DNA of 5,641 nucleotides from Verrucomicrobia bacterium 12-59-8 (GTDB taxonomy: Bacteria; Verrucomicrobiota; Verrucomicrobiae; Verrucomicrobiales; Verrucomicrobiaceae), in assembly GCA_002279765.1 (NCBI GenBank), contig NCCR01000280.1:1-5641 (forward strand). The letters run 5' to 3'. The notes beneath the pieces are model-generated. The model was not told the origin of the DNA. It saw nothing but the letters and a program-made list of their open reading frames with translations, and made no database searches. Each line of letters begins with the position of its first letter. Position 1 is the first letter of the stretch. Positions 1 through 5,640 of this stretch are shown piece after piece. Position numbers and translations under genes: made by a program.

Positions 1-1
1 C

Positions 2-154
2 CTCGCCAAAGCCTACGCCGCCAAAACCCCCAAAACCCTCCAGCGCGACCTCACCGAACTCACCCAGCAAGCCCTCATCGAACGCGACGGCCGCAAAGTA
101 AGGGCAAGGCGTGAGCTGATCTTCGCCTTTCTGCCGCTGAAGAAGCGGGGGTGA
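2..154 (+). CDS. C-terminal end of a Fic-like protein (5' part outside the window)
   Basis: The frame is open from base 2 and stops with TGA at 152-154, giving 50 residues. The segment KTLQRDLTELTQQALIERDG looks like the recognition helix and wing of a winged helix-turn-helix. It is followed by a basic tail with RRELIFAFLPLKKRG. Fic-family AMP-transferases often end in such a winged helix, with a TLQRDL-type helix and an ELI.AFLP-type tail; that link is from memory. The catalytic HPFxxGNGR motif would lie upstream of the window, so the function cannot be confirmed here. Another winged-helix regulator (for example DeoR- or MarR-like) is the main alternative. The third codon positions are GC-rich, in keeping with the high-GC flanks and unlike the protease gene downstream. 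Confidence 0.55.
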   Translation, partial: LAKAYAAKTPKTLQRDLTELTQQALIERDGRKVRARRELIFAFLPLKKRG

Positions 155-545
155 GGCTGCTGCCAGCAAGTGTAGTTGGAAAGCGCTGGCTCCCGGCAGG
201 AAACCACCTCCAGCACATCCAGTGTGGGATCGCTGATCAGCCTGCGATGATGGGCCGCCCACTCCGCAACATTTCCGATCTCGCCTCCGAAAGGTGCTCC
301 TTCACCTGCGCCACCGCCTGCCCCGCAGTCAATGGCCTGTGCCGCATCTGTGAAAGCTCTTGATTGGTCCGCAAGACTCTCTGGGAGGGCGGAAGAACCC
401 CCTTTCGCATTGCTGCAGGATTCACCGCCTTCAGCTCGGAGTTTTGCATCGTCGGGTTCATGGGGCTCATGGTTCAATGGAATGACGTATTCTGTGAGAC
501 AGTCATGTCAAATTGGGACTTTTCAAGCCAATGAAAGACAAGTAG
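155..545. other. Stretch without a confident gene between the Fic-like tail and a gene remnant
   Basis: This 391-base stretch has no convincing full-length gene. Open frames exist on both strands, but only the minus-strand frame at 237-470 shows a bias to G or C in third positions (listed separately). Bases 452-482 contain near-repeats of TTCATGG and CTCATGG, similar to the TCATGGG found at 5484-5490, so part of the stretch may be intergenic repeat. Bases 475-545 are richer in A and T than the surroundings. No tRNA, rRNA or clear terminator was seen. Confidence 0.5.
237..470 (-). CDS. Possible small protein of 77 residues, unrecognised
   Basis: An ATG at 470 opens a frame that ends with TGA at 237-239. 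By hand count 57 of 77 codons end in G or C, which favours this frame over the overlapping longer minus-strand frame. The product has a proline- and asparagine-rich start, then a likely helical second half (TAGQAVAQVKEHLSEARSEM) and no membrane segment. I do not recognise the family. A perfect TTGACA box lies upstream on the same strand (complement of 506-511), but the matching -10 element is poor and no Shine-Dalgarno sequence precedes the ATG. The first codons overlap TTCATGG-like repeats, so the true start may be a later ATG (461 or 449), or the frame may be chance. A small antitoxin-like protein is possible but not shown. Confidence 0.35.
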   Translation of the reverse strand: MSPMNPTMQNSELKAVNPAAMRKGVLPPSQRVLRTNQELSQMRHRPLTAGQAVAQVKEHLSEARSEMLRSGRPIIAG

Positions 546-767
546 CTGCTCGGGAGCAGGTTTCCCCACGCCTGGAAAAACGGCCTCCGGCACTGCCTGG
601 AGCCCCTCTCCTTTGACCTCGCCAGCGCCGAAGGCATCAAGGAAAAGGCCCACAAGGTACTGGGCCGCATGCTCAGCGTCCAGGCCTCCAGCGAGCCCTT
701 CAAGCTCTACCTTCTCTTTGGTACGACCGAGGACGAGTTTAGGCATTGCCTATTAAATGATCGTTAA
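546..767 (+). pseudogene. 3' remnant of an unrecognised gene, start missing
   Basis: In the frame whose codons start at multiples of 3, the plus strand reads from 546 to a TAA stop at 765-767, about 73 codons. From 561 onward 52 of 68 codons end in G or C, and the product looks like a normal soluble alpha/beta protein, with segments such as FPHAWKNGLRHCLEPLSFD and EPFKLYLLFGTTEDEFRHCL. The frame is closed upstream by TAG at 543-545. The first in-frame ATG is at 669, well inside the coding-like part. The sequence therefore looks like the tail of a longer gene cut by deletion, insertion or frameshift. I could not assign a family. The overlapping minus-strand frame at 474-746 is probably its shadow. 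The remnant points toward the 3' end of the protease operon, so the two units are convergent. Confidence 0.55.
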
Positions 768-877
768 AATATCCGAGAAAAATACCCATCGAAAACGAAC
801 TCGTTTACGCAGACGCAGCTGCTAGGTTCACCTGTCTGCCACCGAATCATGCCGGACATGTTTTCTCAGAGGCGGTA

Positions 878-3448
878 CTAAGCCGCATCCAACGGCGCGG
901 AGATAAGGGTTTGAATTTCTGTGTACAGGGGAATGTCAGCAGACACCTCCACGCTCACAATGAGACTGTAGGGCAGCGGTTTCTTGTGACAGCGGTGCCA
1001 GGGGGAGTCTCTTGGAAAGCTTCTTGATGCCCACCAGCCTTTCACGGGATAAACAGCAATGAGGTTCATCGACGCCAAGTCAGCCGCATTGCCTTGCCAC
1101 ACATCCTGGATCAGAGAGCCTCCCTTGCCACGGAGTTTAGGCCCGAGAGCCCAGGCCCGGTCATTCAGAGATTCTGGTTCTGCGCCTTCCTCTGCTTCGT
1201 CATCATCCTCATTTGCCTCTGCAGACACATGCTGCATGAAGACTTCTTCGCTTTCGTCCTTATGCCTAACTCGGAAGCGCAGCAGAGCGCCACCATAGCG
1301 ATACCGGGAGCCAGGAATACGGTTGCTCGCGGAGGGATTGGGAGCGGTGAAGTACGACAGAGTGACTCGCATCGTACATGTTGGGTGACCCAGATCGCGA
1401 AGGAGTCCAGCCGGCAGCATCAGCCGATGCACATGGCATTCATTAAGGCTCGCGCCACCCGCACTGCCCTTATAGGGAGTGAGTTCATCCTCGCGAAGCA
1501 GCGTCACTTCCTGCTCTGAACTATGTGAAGCACGCGACGCATCAGGCTCTCCATAGCCGTAGCAGCGAAGCAGTTGATTGAACTGTTCTCGGGTCTGTCT
1601 TGTGAACGCCCGATGCGGATTCAGTCCTGCCAGCATGGTGTCTGACCAACGTGCTGAGTGCACCAGCAGCCCCCGAACCGTTTCAGGCTTCAAATGCGGG
1701 TAGGCCGCAAGAATCGACGCGGCCATATGGGCAGCTAGGGCAGAGGCGGCGCTGGTTGCCCGAAAGGGGGCTAGGGGGCGGATTCTAAAATCGGCAGAGG
1801 TGCTCAAAAGATCCAGCGAATCGCGACGTTCAACGCTGCCATCTGGGGCTCTGGCGACGTTTCCTCCCTCCATGACGATTTCGGGTTTGATGGGCCAGTG
1901 CGCCTGCCACTTACATGAGGTGCGGCTTAACGGGCTCAATTCACCGCTGGGTGCGATCGGCGTCAGTAAACTGGATTCCGGGTCTGTCTCAAGTACGTGG
2001 CCACGGCGAGTTACGGCACCGACAGTCACAACATTCCATGCCTGCGCAGGGTCCTCAATCTGGCTCGTTAAATTCGTGGCTGTATATTCATAGTCCGCAT
2101 CCAGGGCAAGGGCATCCACATTGCCAGCAGATACGATGATCAGGCGTTTGGGTTCACCTTCTTCTTCCGCTCCAAAGGCGCAATTGTCCATGGCAGCGGA
2201 CCACGCTGAGGGCTGGCCAAGAATGTCACCAGTGGCAGTCACCGCCATCACGTAAACTCGTTTGCGGTTTGATGCTCCGATATCTGGAATGTTAACTGCC
2301 TGGACTGTCACGGCCCCATAGTTTTGGGGTTCATGGGGGACATTCGGGTCAATCAATTTCACCCCTTCCAACCGGTGCATCTGATTCCAGTCACCTCCTT
2401 CAAGCATCAAACTTCGCAGGTCCGAATATGCGGCAAGTCCCGCCATGAGAGTGCCATGCCCGCTGCCATGCTCAGAATCGCTTGAGTCACCATCTGGAAA
2501 AATTGTATGGTTGTCTCCTTCCGCGAGTACGGGTGCGAGCAGTGGGTGTCCTCGGTTGATTCCTGAATCCAGAATGCAAACTGCCGGGGCGTCTTCAGCG
2601 GGTGGAATCATGCGCTCTATTGCTAACGTGATCCATTCGTGCTGCTCATCCCCTGAGAGATGACTGAGTTCATAATGCCAGGGACGTGCAGCCCGGATTT
2701 CTGCCAGCGTGTTCAGCAAATTCAAAGAACCTGCAAGCTGCTGAAGCGTGCCGCTTCCCACCATGATGATGTGTTCGGGAAGCTTGAGTTTTTCCGGCCT
2801 CAGAGTCAGGCCGACTTGCGCAGCCCATGTTTCAAAGGCCTGCACGTTCGGGGGCGGGTTTCGACGAATCCAAAACTGCCACCAATGGACGGTATCGTCT
2901 GCAGGCATGGGCTCGGAATCAGTCCACAAAGACTGCAAGGCCGCCCTTGCGATCCGCCTGACATTTGCCACCCAGGAATTAGGAATGTTGCCGAATTCTG
3001 TCAGTTCTTCTCCATACTTTTTGAACTTTTCTGCCAGAGCGGGTAGCTGACCATACGGGACATGTAGCAAAACACGGGTGAACTCCTTTCCGTCTTCGTT
3101 CCTCAGTGGTCTGGCTTGCAGTAGTGTAATTTGGCTTCCCGTGGTGAGCTTATGAATGTCCTGAGCGGACAGCGGATACTCGGGCTCTGAATCAATTTCG
3201 ATGATCAGATCCACTCGTCCCGGCATTTCATTCAGAATTCGCTCGCGCTGAATGTTGTCCCATTCCATCTCGACTGCCTGCACTTGGGCTGACAGGGAAC
3301 GATAATGCTCCGCGCGTTCAATGTTGTTAAACCTTGGTAAAGCACGCTGACCCGCGGCTGCATTCACTCTCGTCGGCTCTGTCGCAATCGTCAGATGCCG
3401 CAGCGTCGGTTTGGGCGACTGAAAAAATGGAAGCTGATCACCAGGCAC
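878..3448 (-). CDS. iteS: S8 (subtilisin-like) serine protease of an ATPase-subtilase pair, IteS-like
   Basis: This 856-residue protein carries a full subtilase triad: Asp294 in ILDSGI, His331 in GHGTLMAG and Ser566 in RATSAASA. The oxyanion Asn443 lies in IIVSAGN. Residues 1-285 form a long unassigned N-terminal region, the catalytic domain spans about 286-600, and a C-terminal beta-rich region (about 640-856) includes MRVTLSYF, an acidic stretch at 744-757 and a final segment with VKGWW and YSLIVSVEV. No signal peptide or membrane helix is seen, so it should act in the cytoplasm, unlike most secreted subtilases. The serine motif has Ala564 where GTS is usual. The start is a GTG at 3448, ten bases after the ATPase stop; the frame is closed by TGA just upstream (3467-3469), and GTG is the first start. 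The gene order and architecture fit proteases that I recall being named IteS and linked to anti-phage defence. The symbol is from memory; the peptidase class is certain, the biological role inferred. Confidence 0.9.
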   Translation of the reverse strand: MPGDQLPFFQSPKPTLRHLTIATEPTRVNAAAGQRALPRFNNIERAEHYRSLSAQVQAVEMEWDNIQRERILNEMPGRVDLIIEIDSEPEYPLSAQDIHKLTTGSQITLLQARPLRNEDGKEFTRVLLHVPYGQLPALAEKFKKYGEELTEFGNIPNSWVANVRRIARAALQSLWTDSEPMPADDTVHWWQFWIRRNPPPNVQAFETWAAQVGLTLRPEKLKLPEHIIMVGSGTLQQLAGSLNLLNTLAEIRAARPWHYELSHLSGDEQHEWITLAIERMIPPAEDAPAVCILDSGINRGHPLLAPVLAEGDNHTIFPDGDSSDSEHGSGHGTLMAGLAAYSDLRSLMLEGGDWNQMHRLEGVKLIDPNVPHEPQNYGAVTVQAVNIPDIGASNRKRVYVMAVTATGDILGQPSAWSAAMDNCAFGAEEEGEPKRLIIVSAGNVDALALDADYEYTATNLTSQIEDPAQAWNVVTVGAVTRRGHVLETDPESSLLTPIAPSGELSPLSRTSCKWQAHWPIKPEIVMEGGNVARAPDGSVERRDSLDLLSTSADFRIRPLAPFRATSAASALAAHMAASILAAYPHLKPETVRGLLVHSARWSDTMLAGLNPHRAFTRQTREQFNQLLRCYGYGEPDASRASHSSEQEVTLLREDELTPYKGSAGGASLNECHVHRLMLPAGLLRDLGHPTCTMRVTLSYFTAPNPSASNRIPGSRYRYGGALLRFRVRHKDESEEVFMQHVSAEANEDDDEAEEGAEPESLNDRAWALGPKLRGKGGSLIQDVWQGNAADLASMNLIAVYPVKGWWASRSFPRDSPWHRCHKKPLPYSLIVSVEVSADIPLYTEIQTLISAPLDAA

Positions 3449-3461
3449 AGCGGTAAAGTCA
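3446..3461 (-). promoter_or_regulatory. Translational coupling site between ATPase and protease
   Basis: On the minus strand the ATPase ends with TGA (3459-3461), ten bases follow, and the protease begins with GTG (3446-3448). No Shine-Dalgarno sequence is visible just before the GTG. Such spacing without its own ribosome site suggests that ribosomes finishing the ATPase reinitiate at the protease. This would keep protease production low and dependent on ATPase translation, which is sensible for a potentially toxic protease (inference). Confidence 0.5.
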
Positions 3462-4442
3462 GTGGTTCAGGAAAAGCCTTCGTTCCGTCAAAGCAGAAAT
3501 CAGCATTGGTGTCGTGAGAGCCTTGTGCCCTCGAATGAGCATTTCCTTGGTGGCCTCTTCACACGCACGGGTGATTTCAGCATAGCTCAAACCATTGGCG
3601 GCCTTCAGCACCGTGGGTTTGTTCAGCTTGGCCGATTTCAATCCTCTAAGCCGGGCCTCGATGGTCTCCCACACGTGGTTTTCTTCCGGCAGCCCAAATT
3701 CGATGAGATCGTCAAACCTCCGATACAGCGCTTTGTCGAGGCGGTCGCCATGGTTTGTGGCGGCAATCACAAGGCTGTTGCTGGTGAGCTTTTCAATGAA
3801 CGTTAAAAAACTGTTCAGCAGCCTGCGCATCTCGCCCACGTCGCCAGTAAAATCCCGCGTGTAGCCGATGCTGTCAAACTCATCAAACAAATAGACCGCT
3901 CTCGTGCGGTTCACAGTTTCGAAGATCACACGGAGCTTTGAAAGCGAATCACCTAGGTAGCGGGTGATCAGACTGTCCAAACGCACCACAAAGAGCGGGA
4001 GGGCAAGCTCAGCAGCGAGCGCCGCCGCCGTCATTGTTTTTCCGCAGCCAGGCGGACCAGTGAAAAGTAGACGCTGCCGGGGCCTGAGCCCGTGCTCTTT
4101 CAGTCTGCTCAAATTTTGCTGCTCCTCAAGAATGCGGCCCACGCGCAGGCGCAAAGGATCAGCCAGAATGAGATCGCTGATTTTGCAAGTGGGCTCCACA
4201 TGCTCCAGCAACTCCGCCGCCTCTCCTTGAGGCTGCGCGACATGAAAAATGGAAATGTTGGACTTGGGCGTCGCCTTTCGCTGTTTCGCCTTGTCCACCA
4301 AGGCCTTGAGCTCTGCTGCCAGAGCTTCGTGGCCACGACGCGCCTCCGCCGCCGCCATCTGAAGGGCGATGGCATAAAACCGCTCATCATCGCCAACACC
4401 GTGGCTTTGAAGCAGTGCTTTGATCTGTGTGGCAGTGGCCAT
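3459..4442 (-). CDS. iteA: AAA+ ATPase of an ATPase-subtilase pair, IteA-like
   Basis: This 327-residue protein is a single-domain AAA+ ATPase. Residues 1-60 form a helical N-terminal region with a basic RRGHEALAAELKALVDKAK segment. The core has Walker A GPPGCGKT at 129-136, Walker B AVYLFDEFD at 182-190 (Asp187, Glu188), sensor-1 Asn230 in VIAATNH, an arginine-finger region at RRF 241-243, and a helical lid with GLSYAEITRACEEA at 284-297. The motif set resembles FtsH/Cdc48-like classic AAA ATPases. There is no signal peptide or transmembrane segment. It starts at ATG 4442 and is followed directly by the subtilase. Comparable ATPases next to S8 proteases are, from memory, annotated as anti-phage or IteA-type; the exact name needs a database check. 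Its likely role is to sense or remodel a target, or to control the protease, using ATP hydrolysis (inference). The AAA+ assignment is sure and the pairing is seen directly. Confidence 0.88.
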   Translation of the reverse strand: MATATQIKALLQSHGVGDDERFYAIALQMAAAEARRGHEALAAELKALVDKAKQRKATPKSNISIFHVAQPQGEAAELLEHVEPTCKISDLILADPLRLRVGRILEEQQNLSRLKEHGLRPRQRLLFTGPPGCGKTMTAAALAAELALPLFVVRLDSLITRYLGDSLSKLRVIFETVNRTRAVYLFDEFDSIGYTRDFTGDVGEMRRLLNSFLTFIEKLTSNSLVIAATNHGDRLDKALYRRFDDLIEFGLPEENHVWETIEARLRGLKSAKLNKPTVLKAANGLSYAEITRACEEATKEMLIRGHKALTTPMLISALTERRLFLNH

Positions 4443-4457
4443 TCGGGTTAAATTTGT

Positions 4458-4486
4458 CCTATAATGTAAGATGTTGTCTCATTCAA
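4458..4486 (-). promoter_or_regulatory. Candidate sigma-70-type promoter of the ATPase-protease operon
   Basis: On the minus strand TTGAAT (complement of 4481-4486) and TATAGG (complement of 4458-4463) are 17 bases apart, each matching four of six consensus bases. Transcription would begin near 4451, leaving a leader of about nine bases before the ATG at 4442. No good Shine-Dalgarno sequence lies in normal position, so the ATPase mRNA could be almost leaderless. The match is modest and found by eye. Confidence 0.35.
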
Positions 4487-4513
4487 TGCATCAGAATAAG
4501 TGAGGCTCATTCA
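4478..4513. repeat. Short direct repeat overlapping the operon promoter
   Basis: CTCATTCA occurs at 4478-4485 and again at 4506-4513, 28 bases apart start to start; on the minus strand it reads TGAATGAG. The first copy overlaps the proposed -35 box. It could be a regulator binding site, but eight-base repeats in an AT-rich spacer also arise by chance. Confidence 0.25.
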
Positions 4514-4602
4514 TTGATTCAAGTCTTTGGAAAACAATGGTCTATGTAAACGGTTCCCATATGGAAGCTCGGGGTGGGTTTGAAAGAGCATTGCGGTTCG
4601 TG

Positions 4603-4612
4603 CCCCCCCCCC
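4603..4612. repeat. Run of ten C directly after a stop codon
   Basis: Ten consecutive C residues (G on the minus strand) follow immediately after the TGA stop of the DnaC/IstB-like gene at 4613-4615. Such runs are prone to slippage in replication and to length errors in sequencing. Since the run lies beyond the stop, length changes would not alter the protein. Confidence 0.9.
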
Positions 4613-5260
4613 TCACCGATCCCAAAAATCCGGCACCTCCTGCGGCACCTCGACCATCCAGCTGCCATCGCGCTTCAAGCGTGACGCGATGCGCCCATCC
4701 AGCTGCGTCTCGATCTCCTTGCGGTACAAGTTCGCATCCAGCAGGGTCCACTTGCCGGAGCGGAGCTGGAGGAGCTCGGCGATGCGGCTGCGGGTGACGG
4801 CGCCGGAGCCTTTGTCCAGCGCGGCGCCGCTGCCGATGTCTTCGATGTAGATGACGTCGTACTTCGCGTAATCGCGCGCGGCGCGGAAGTCCTCAAGGTC
4901 CACGGCGGGGATGAGGTGGGCGATCTGCGGGCCGCGATGGCCGGTGGTGGTGGGGATTTTCCAGTGACCGCGTGCGGCGGCGGACTGCAGGCAGGCGAGC
5001 GCTTGCTTCAGCACGTGCGTCTTGCCCACGCCGGAGGGACCCAGCAGCGAGAGCCACCTGCGGGGCTGCTCGCGGTGAATGACGGCGCTGCAAAAGGCCT
5101 GCACCGCCGGCAGTACCTCGCGCAGACCGGGGTGGTAAACCTCAAACCGCCAGGGCCATGCGGCCACGTGCGGGTGGAGTGCTGCCTCGGCCTCTTCAGG
5201 CGTCGCGGGCGGGGGCGTTGGCGCGACCGTTGCGCGCAGGAGTTGGGCGGGTGTGGTCAT
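4613..5260 (-). CDS. DnaC/IstB/DnaA-like ATP-binding protein
   Basis: With the ATG at 5260 the product has 215 residues. Walker A is GPSGVGKT at 74-81, Walker B is VIYIEDIGS at 136-144 (Glu140, Asp141), sensor-1-like Asn177 lies in TLLDANL, and GRIASRLKRDG at 189-199 carries an arginine-finger-like Arg. The RIASRL element is typical of the DnaA/DnaC/IstB branch, whose members load replicative helicases, initiate replication or assist transposases. The N-terminal 40 residues are proline- and alanine-rich. The frame stays open upstream to an ATG at 5458, but that extension is low-complexity translation of repeat DNA, so 5260 is preferred; no clear Shine-Dalgarno sequence decides it. No IS21-type transposase is visible beside it, which argues against a plain IstB. 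The sampled G+C (73% at 4741-4800) is far above the protease gene. A helicase loader of a prophage or plasmid, or a host gene, are both possible. Confidence 0.75.
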   Translation of the reverse strand: MTTPAQLLRATVAPTPPPATPEEAEAALHPHVAAWPWRFEVYHPGLREVLPAVQAFCSAVIHREQPRRWLSLLGPSGVGKTHVLKQALACLQSAAARGHWKIPTTTGHRGPQIAHLIPAVDLEDFRAARDYAKYDVIYIEDIGSGAALDKGSGAVTRSRIAELLQLRSGKWTLLDANLYRKEIETQLDGRIASRLKRDGSWMVEVPQEVPDFWDR

Positions 5261-5272
5261 GGCGTGGGGATC

Positions 5273-5289
5273 AGTCAAAAGGGATAAGT
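5273..5289 (+). repeat. 17-bp inverted repeat, left copy
   Basis: AGTCAAAAGGGATAAGT here matches the complement of 5558-5574 at 16 of 17 positions; the difference is A at 5284. It lies about 13 bases upstream of the ATPase start at 5260. The unit is itself made of seven-base blocks (AGTCAAA, AGGGATA). Confidence 0.75.
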
Positions 5290-5512
5290 GAGCCGAGCGA
5301 AGCGAGACAGACGACCGCAGGAAGCTCGAAGGGTGAGTGAAGCGAATCAAAAGTGAAAAGGGGGTGAAGCTGAAGGGCTGGGTCTTTCGCGTCCTCGTTC
5401 TCCTAGTTGATTCGCTGCGCACGGCAGCACTTGAGCCTGCGCGACGCTGGCAGGACAAGGGTGGGGGGCAGGGGTGCTGTGGGTCATGGGTTCAGTAGGC
5501 TGGTTCGTTCTC

Positions 5513-5540
5513 GATGCTGGATGCTGGATGCCGGATGCTT
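5513..5540 (+). repeat. Four tandem seven-base units, GATGCTG type
   Basis: Two perfect GATGCTG units (5513-5519 and 5520-5526) are followed by GATGCCG (5527-5533) and GATGCTT (5534-5540). This is a short tandem repeat of period seven outside any gene. Such heptameric arrays are known from intergenic DNA of several bacterial groups. Confidence 0.85.
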
Positions 5541-5545
5541 GGCCC

Positions 5546-5573
5546 TTTTGACTTTTGACTTACCCCTTTTGAC
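5546..5573 (+). repeat. Tandem seven-base units, TTTTGAC type
   Basis: TTTTGAC at 5546-5552 and 5553-5559 is followed by TTACCCC (5560-5566) and a further TTTTGAC (5567-5573), so the period of seven is kept across four units. It follows the GATGCTG array after five bases. Confidence 0.85.
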
Positions 5574-5574
5574 T
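5558..5574 (-). repeat. 17-bp inverted repeat, right copy
   Basis: Read on the minus strand this is AGTCAAAAGGGGTAAGT, the near-identical partner of 5273-5289 in opposite orientation, 268 bases away. It overlaps the TTTTGAC array. Confidence 0.75.
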
Positions 5575-5580
5575 ACAGCC

Positions 5581-5640
5581 TCACGCATACCTCCCCGGCG
5601 CATTCGCGCTGTCGCTGCGGGCAGCAGCAGGACGTGTGCT
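5581..5640 (-). CDS. Possible 3' end of an upstream minus-strand gene
   Basis: A minus-strand frame enters from the window edge and ends with TGA at 5581-5583, giving 19 residues ending in SANAPGRYA. The codons are GC-rich in third position and the repeat-rich spacer begins right after the stop, as expected for a gene end. The piece is too short to identify. Confidence 0.3.
   Translation of the reverse strand, partial: STRPAAARSDSANAPGRYA

Larger units (their letters stand above)
5261..5580. other. Non-coding, repeat-rich spacer
   Basis: About 320 bases without a credible gene. Both ends carry seven-base-phased repeats built from AGTCAAA/AGGGGTA and GATGCTG units (listed separately), and 5334-5375 contains degenerate units of the same period (GAGTGAA, GCGAATC, AAAAGTG, AAAAGGG, GGTGAAG). 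The minus-strand open frame crossing 5261-5458 encodes a serine- and arginine-rich low-complexity string and is judged not to be translated. The promoter of the DnaC/IstB-like gene, if it has its own, would lie here, but I see no good candidate. Confidence 0.6.

Noticed and set aside
13..477. 154-codon minus-strand frame spanning the Fic-like tail
   Set aside because: Its second half lies antisense to the Fic-like coding end and becomes arginine- and serine-rich; its first half overlaps a better-biased frame at 237-470.
474..746. 90-codon minus-strand frame
   Set aside because: The opposite strand has the stronger third-position bias over the same bases and a more protein-like product, so this is taken as its shadow.
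792..807. Small hairpin AAACG-AACT-CGTTT as a terminator of the protease operon
   Set aside because: The stem is only five AT-rich pairs and no clear T run follows on the correct strand, so it is not a credible intrinsic terminator.
1094..1519. 141-codon plus-strand frame inside the protease gene
   Set aside because: It is antisense to a protease region with a conserved-looking protein sequence and has no recognisable motif.
5261..5458. N-terminal extension of the DnaC/IstB-like protein to an ATG at 5458
   Set aside because: The extension is a serine- and arginine-rich low-complexity string produced by repeat DNA, with no family-like motifs; ATG 5260 gives a normal-sized protein.
5513..5573. 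CRISPR array
   Set aside because: The units are seven bases long and directly adjacent without unique spacers, so this is a simple tandem repeat.
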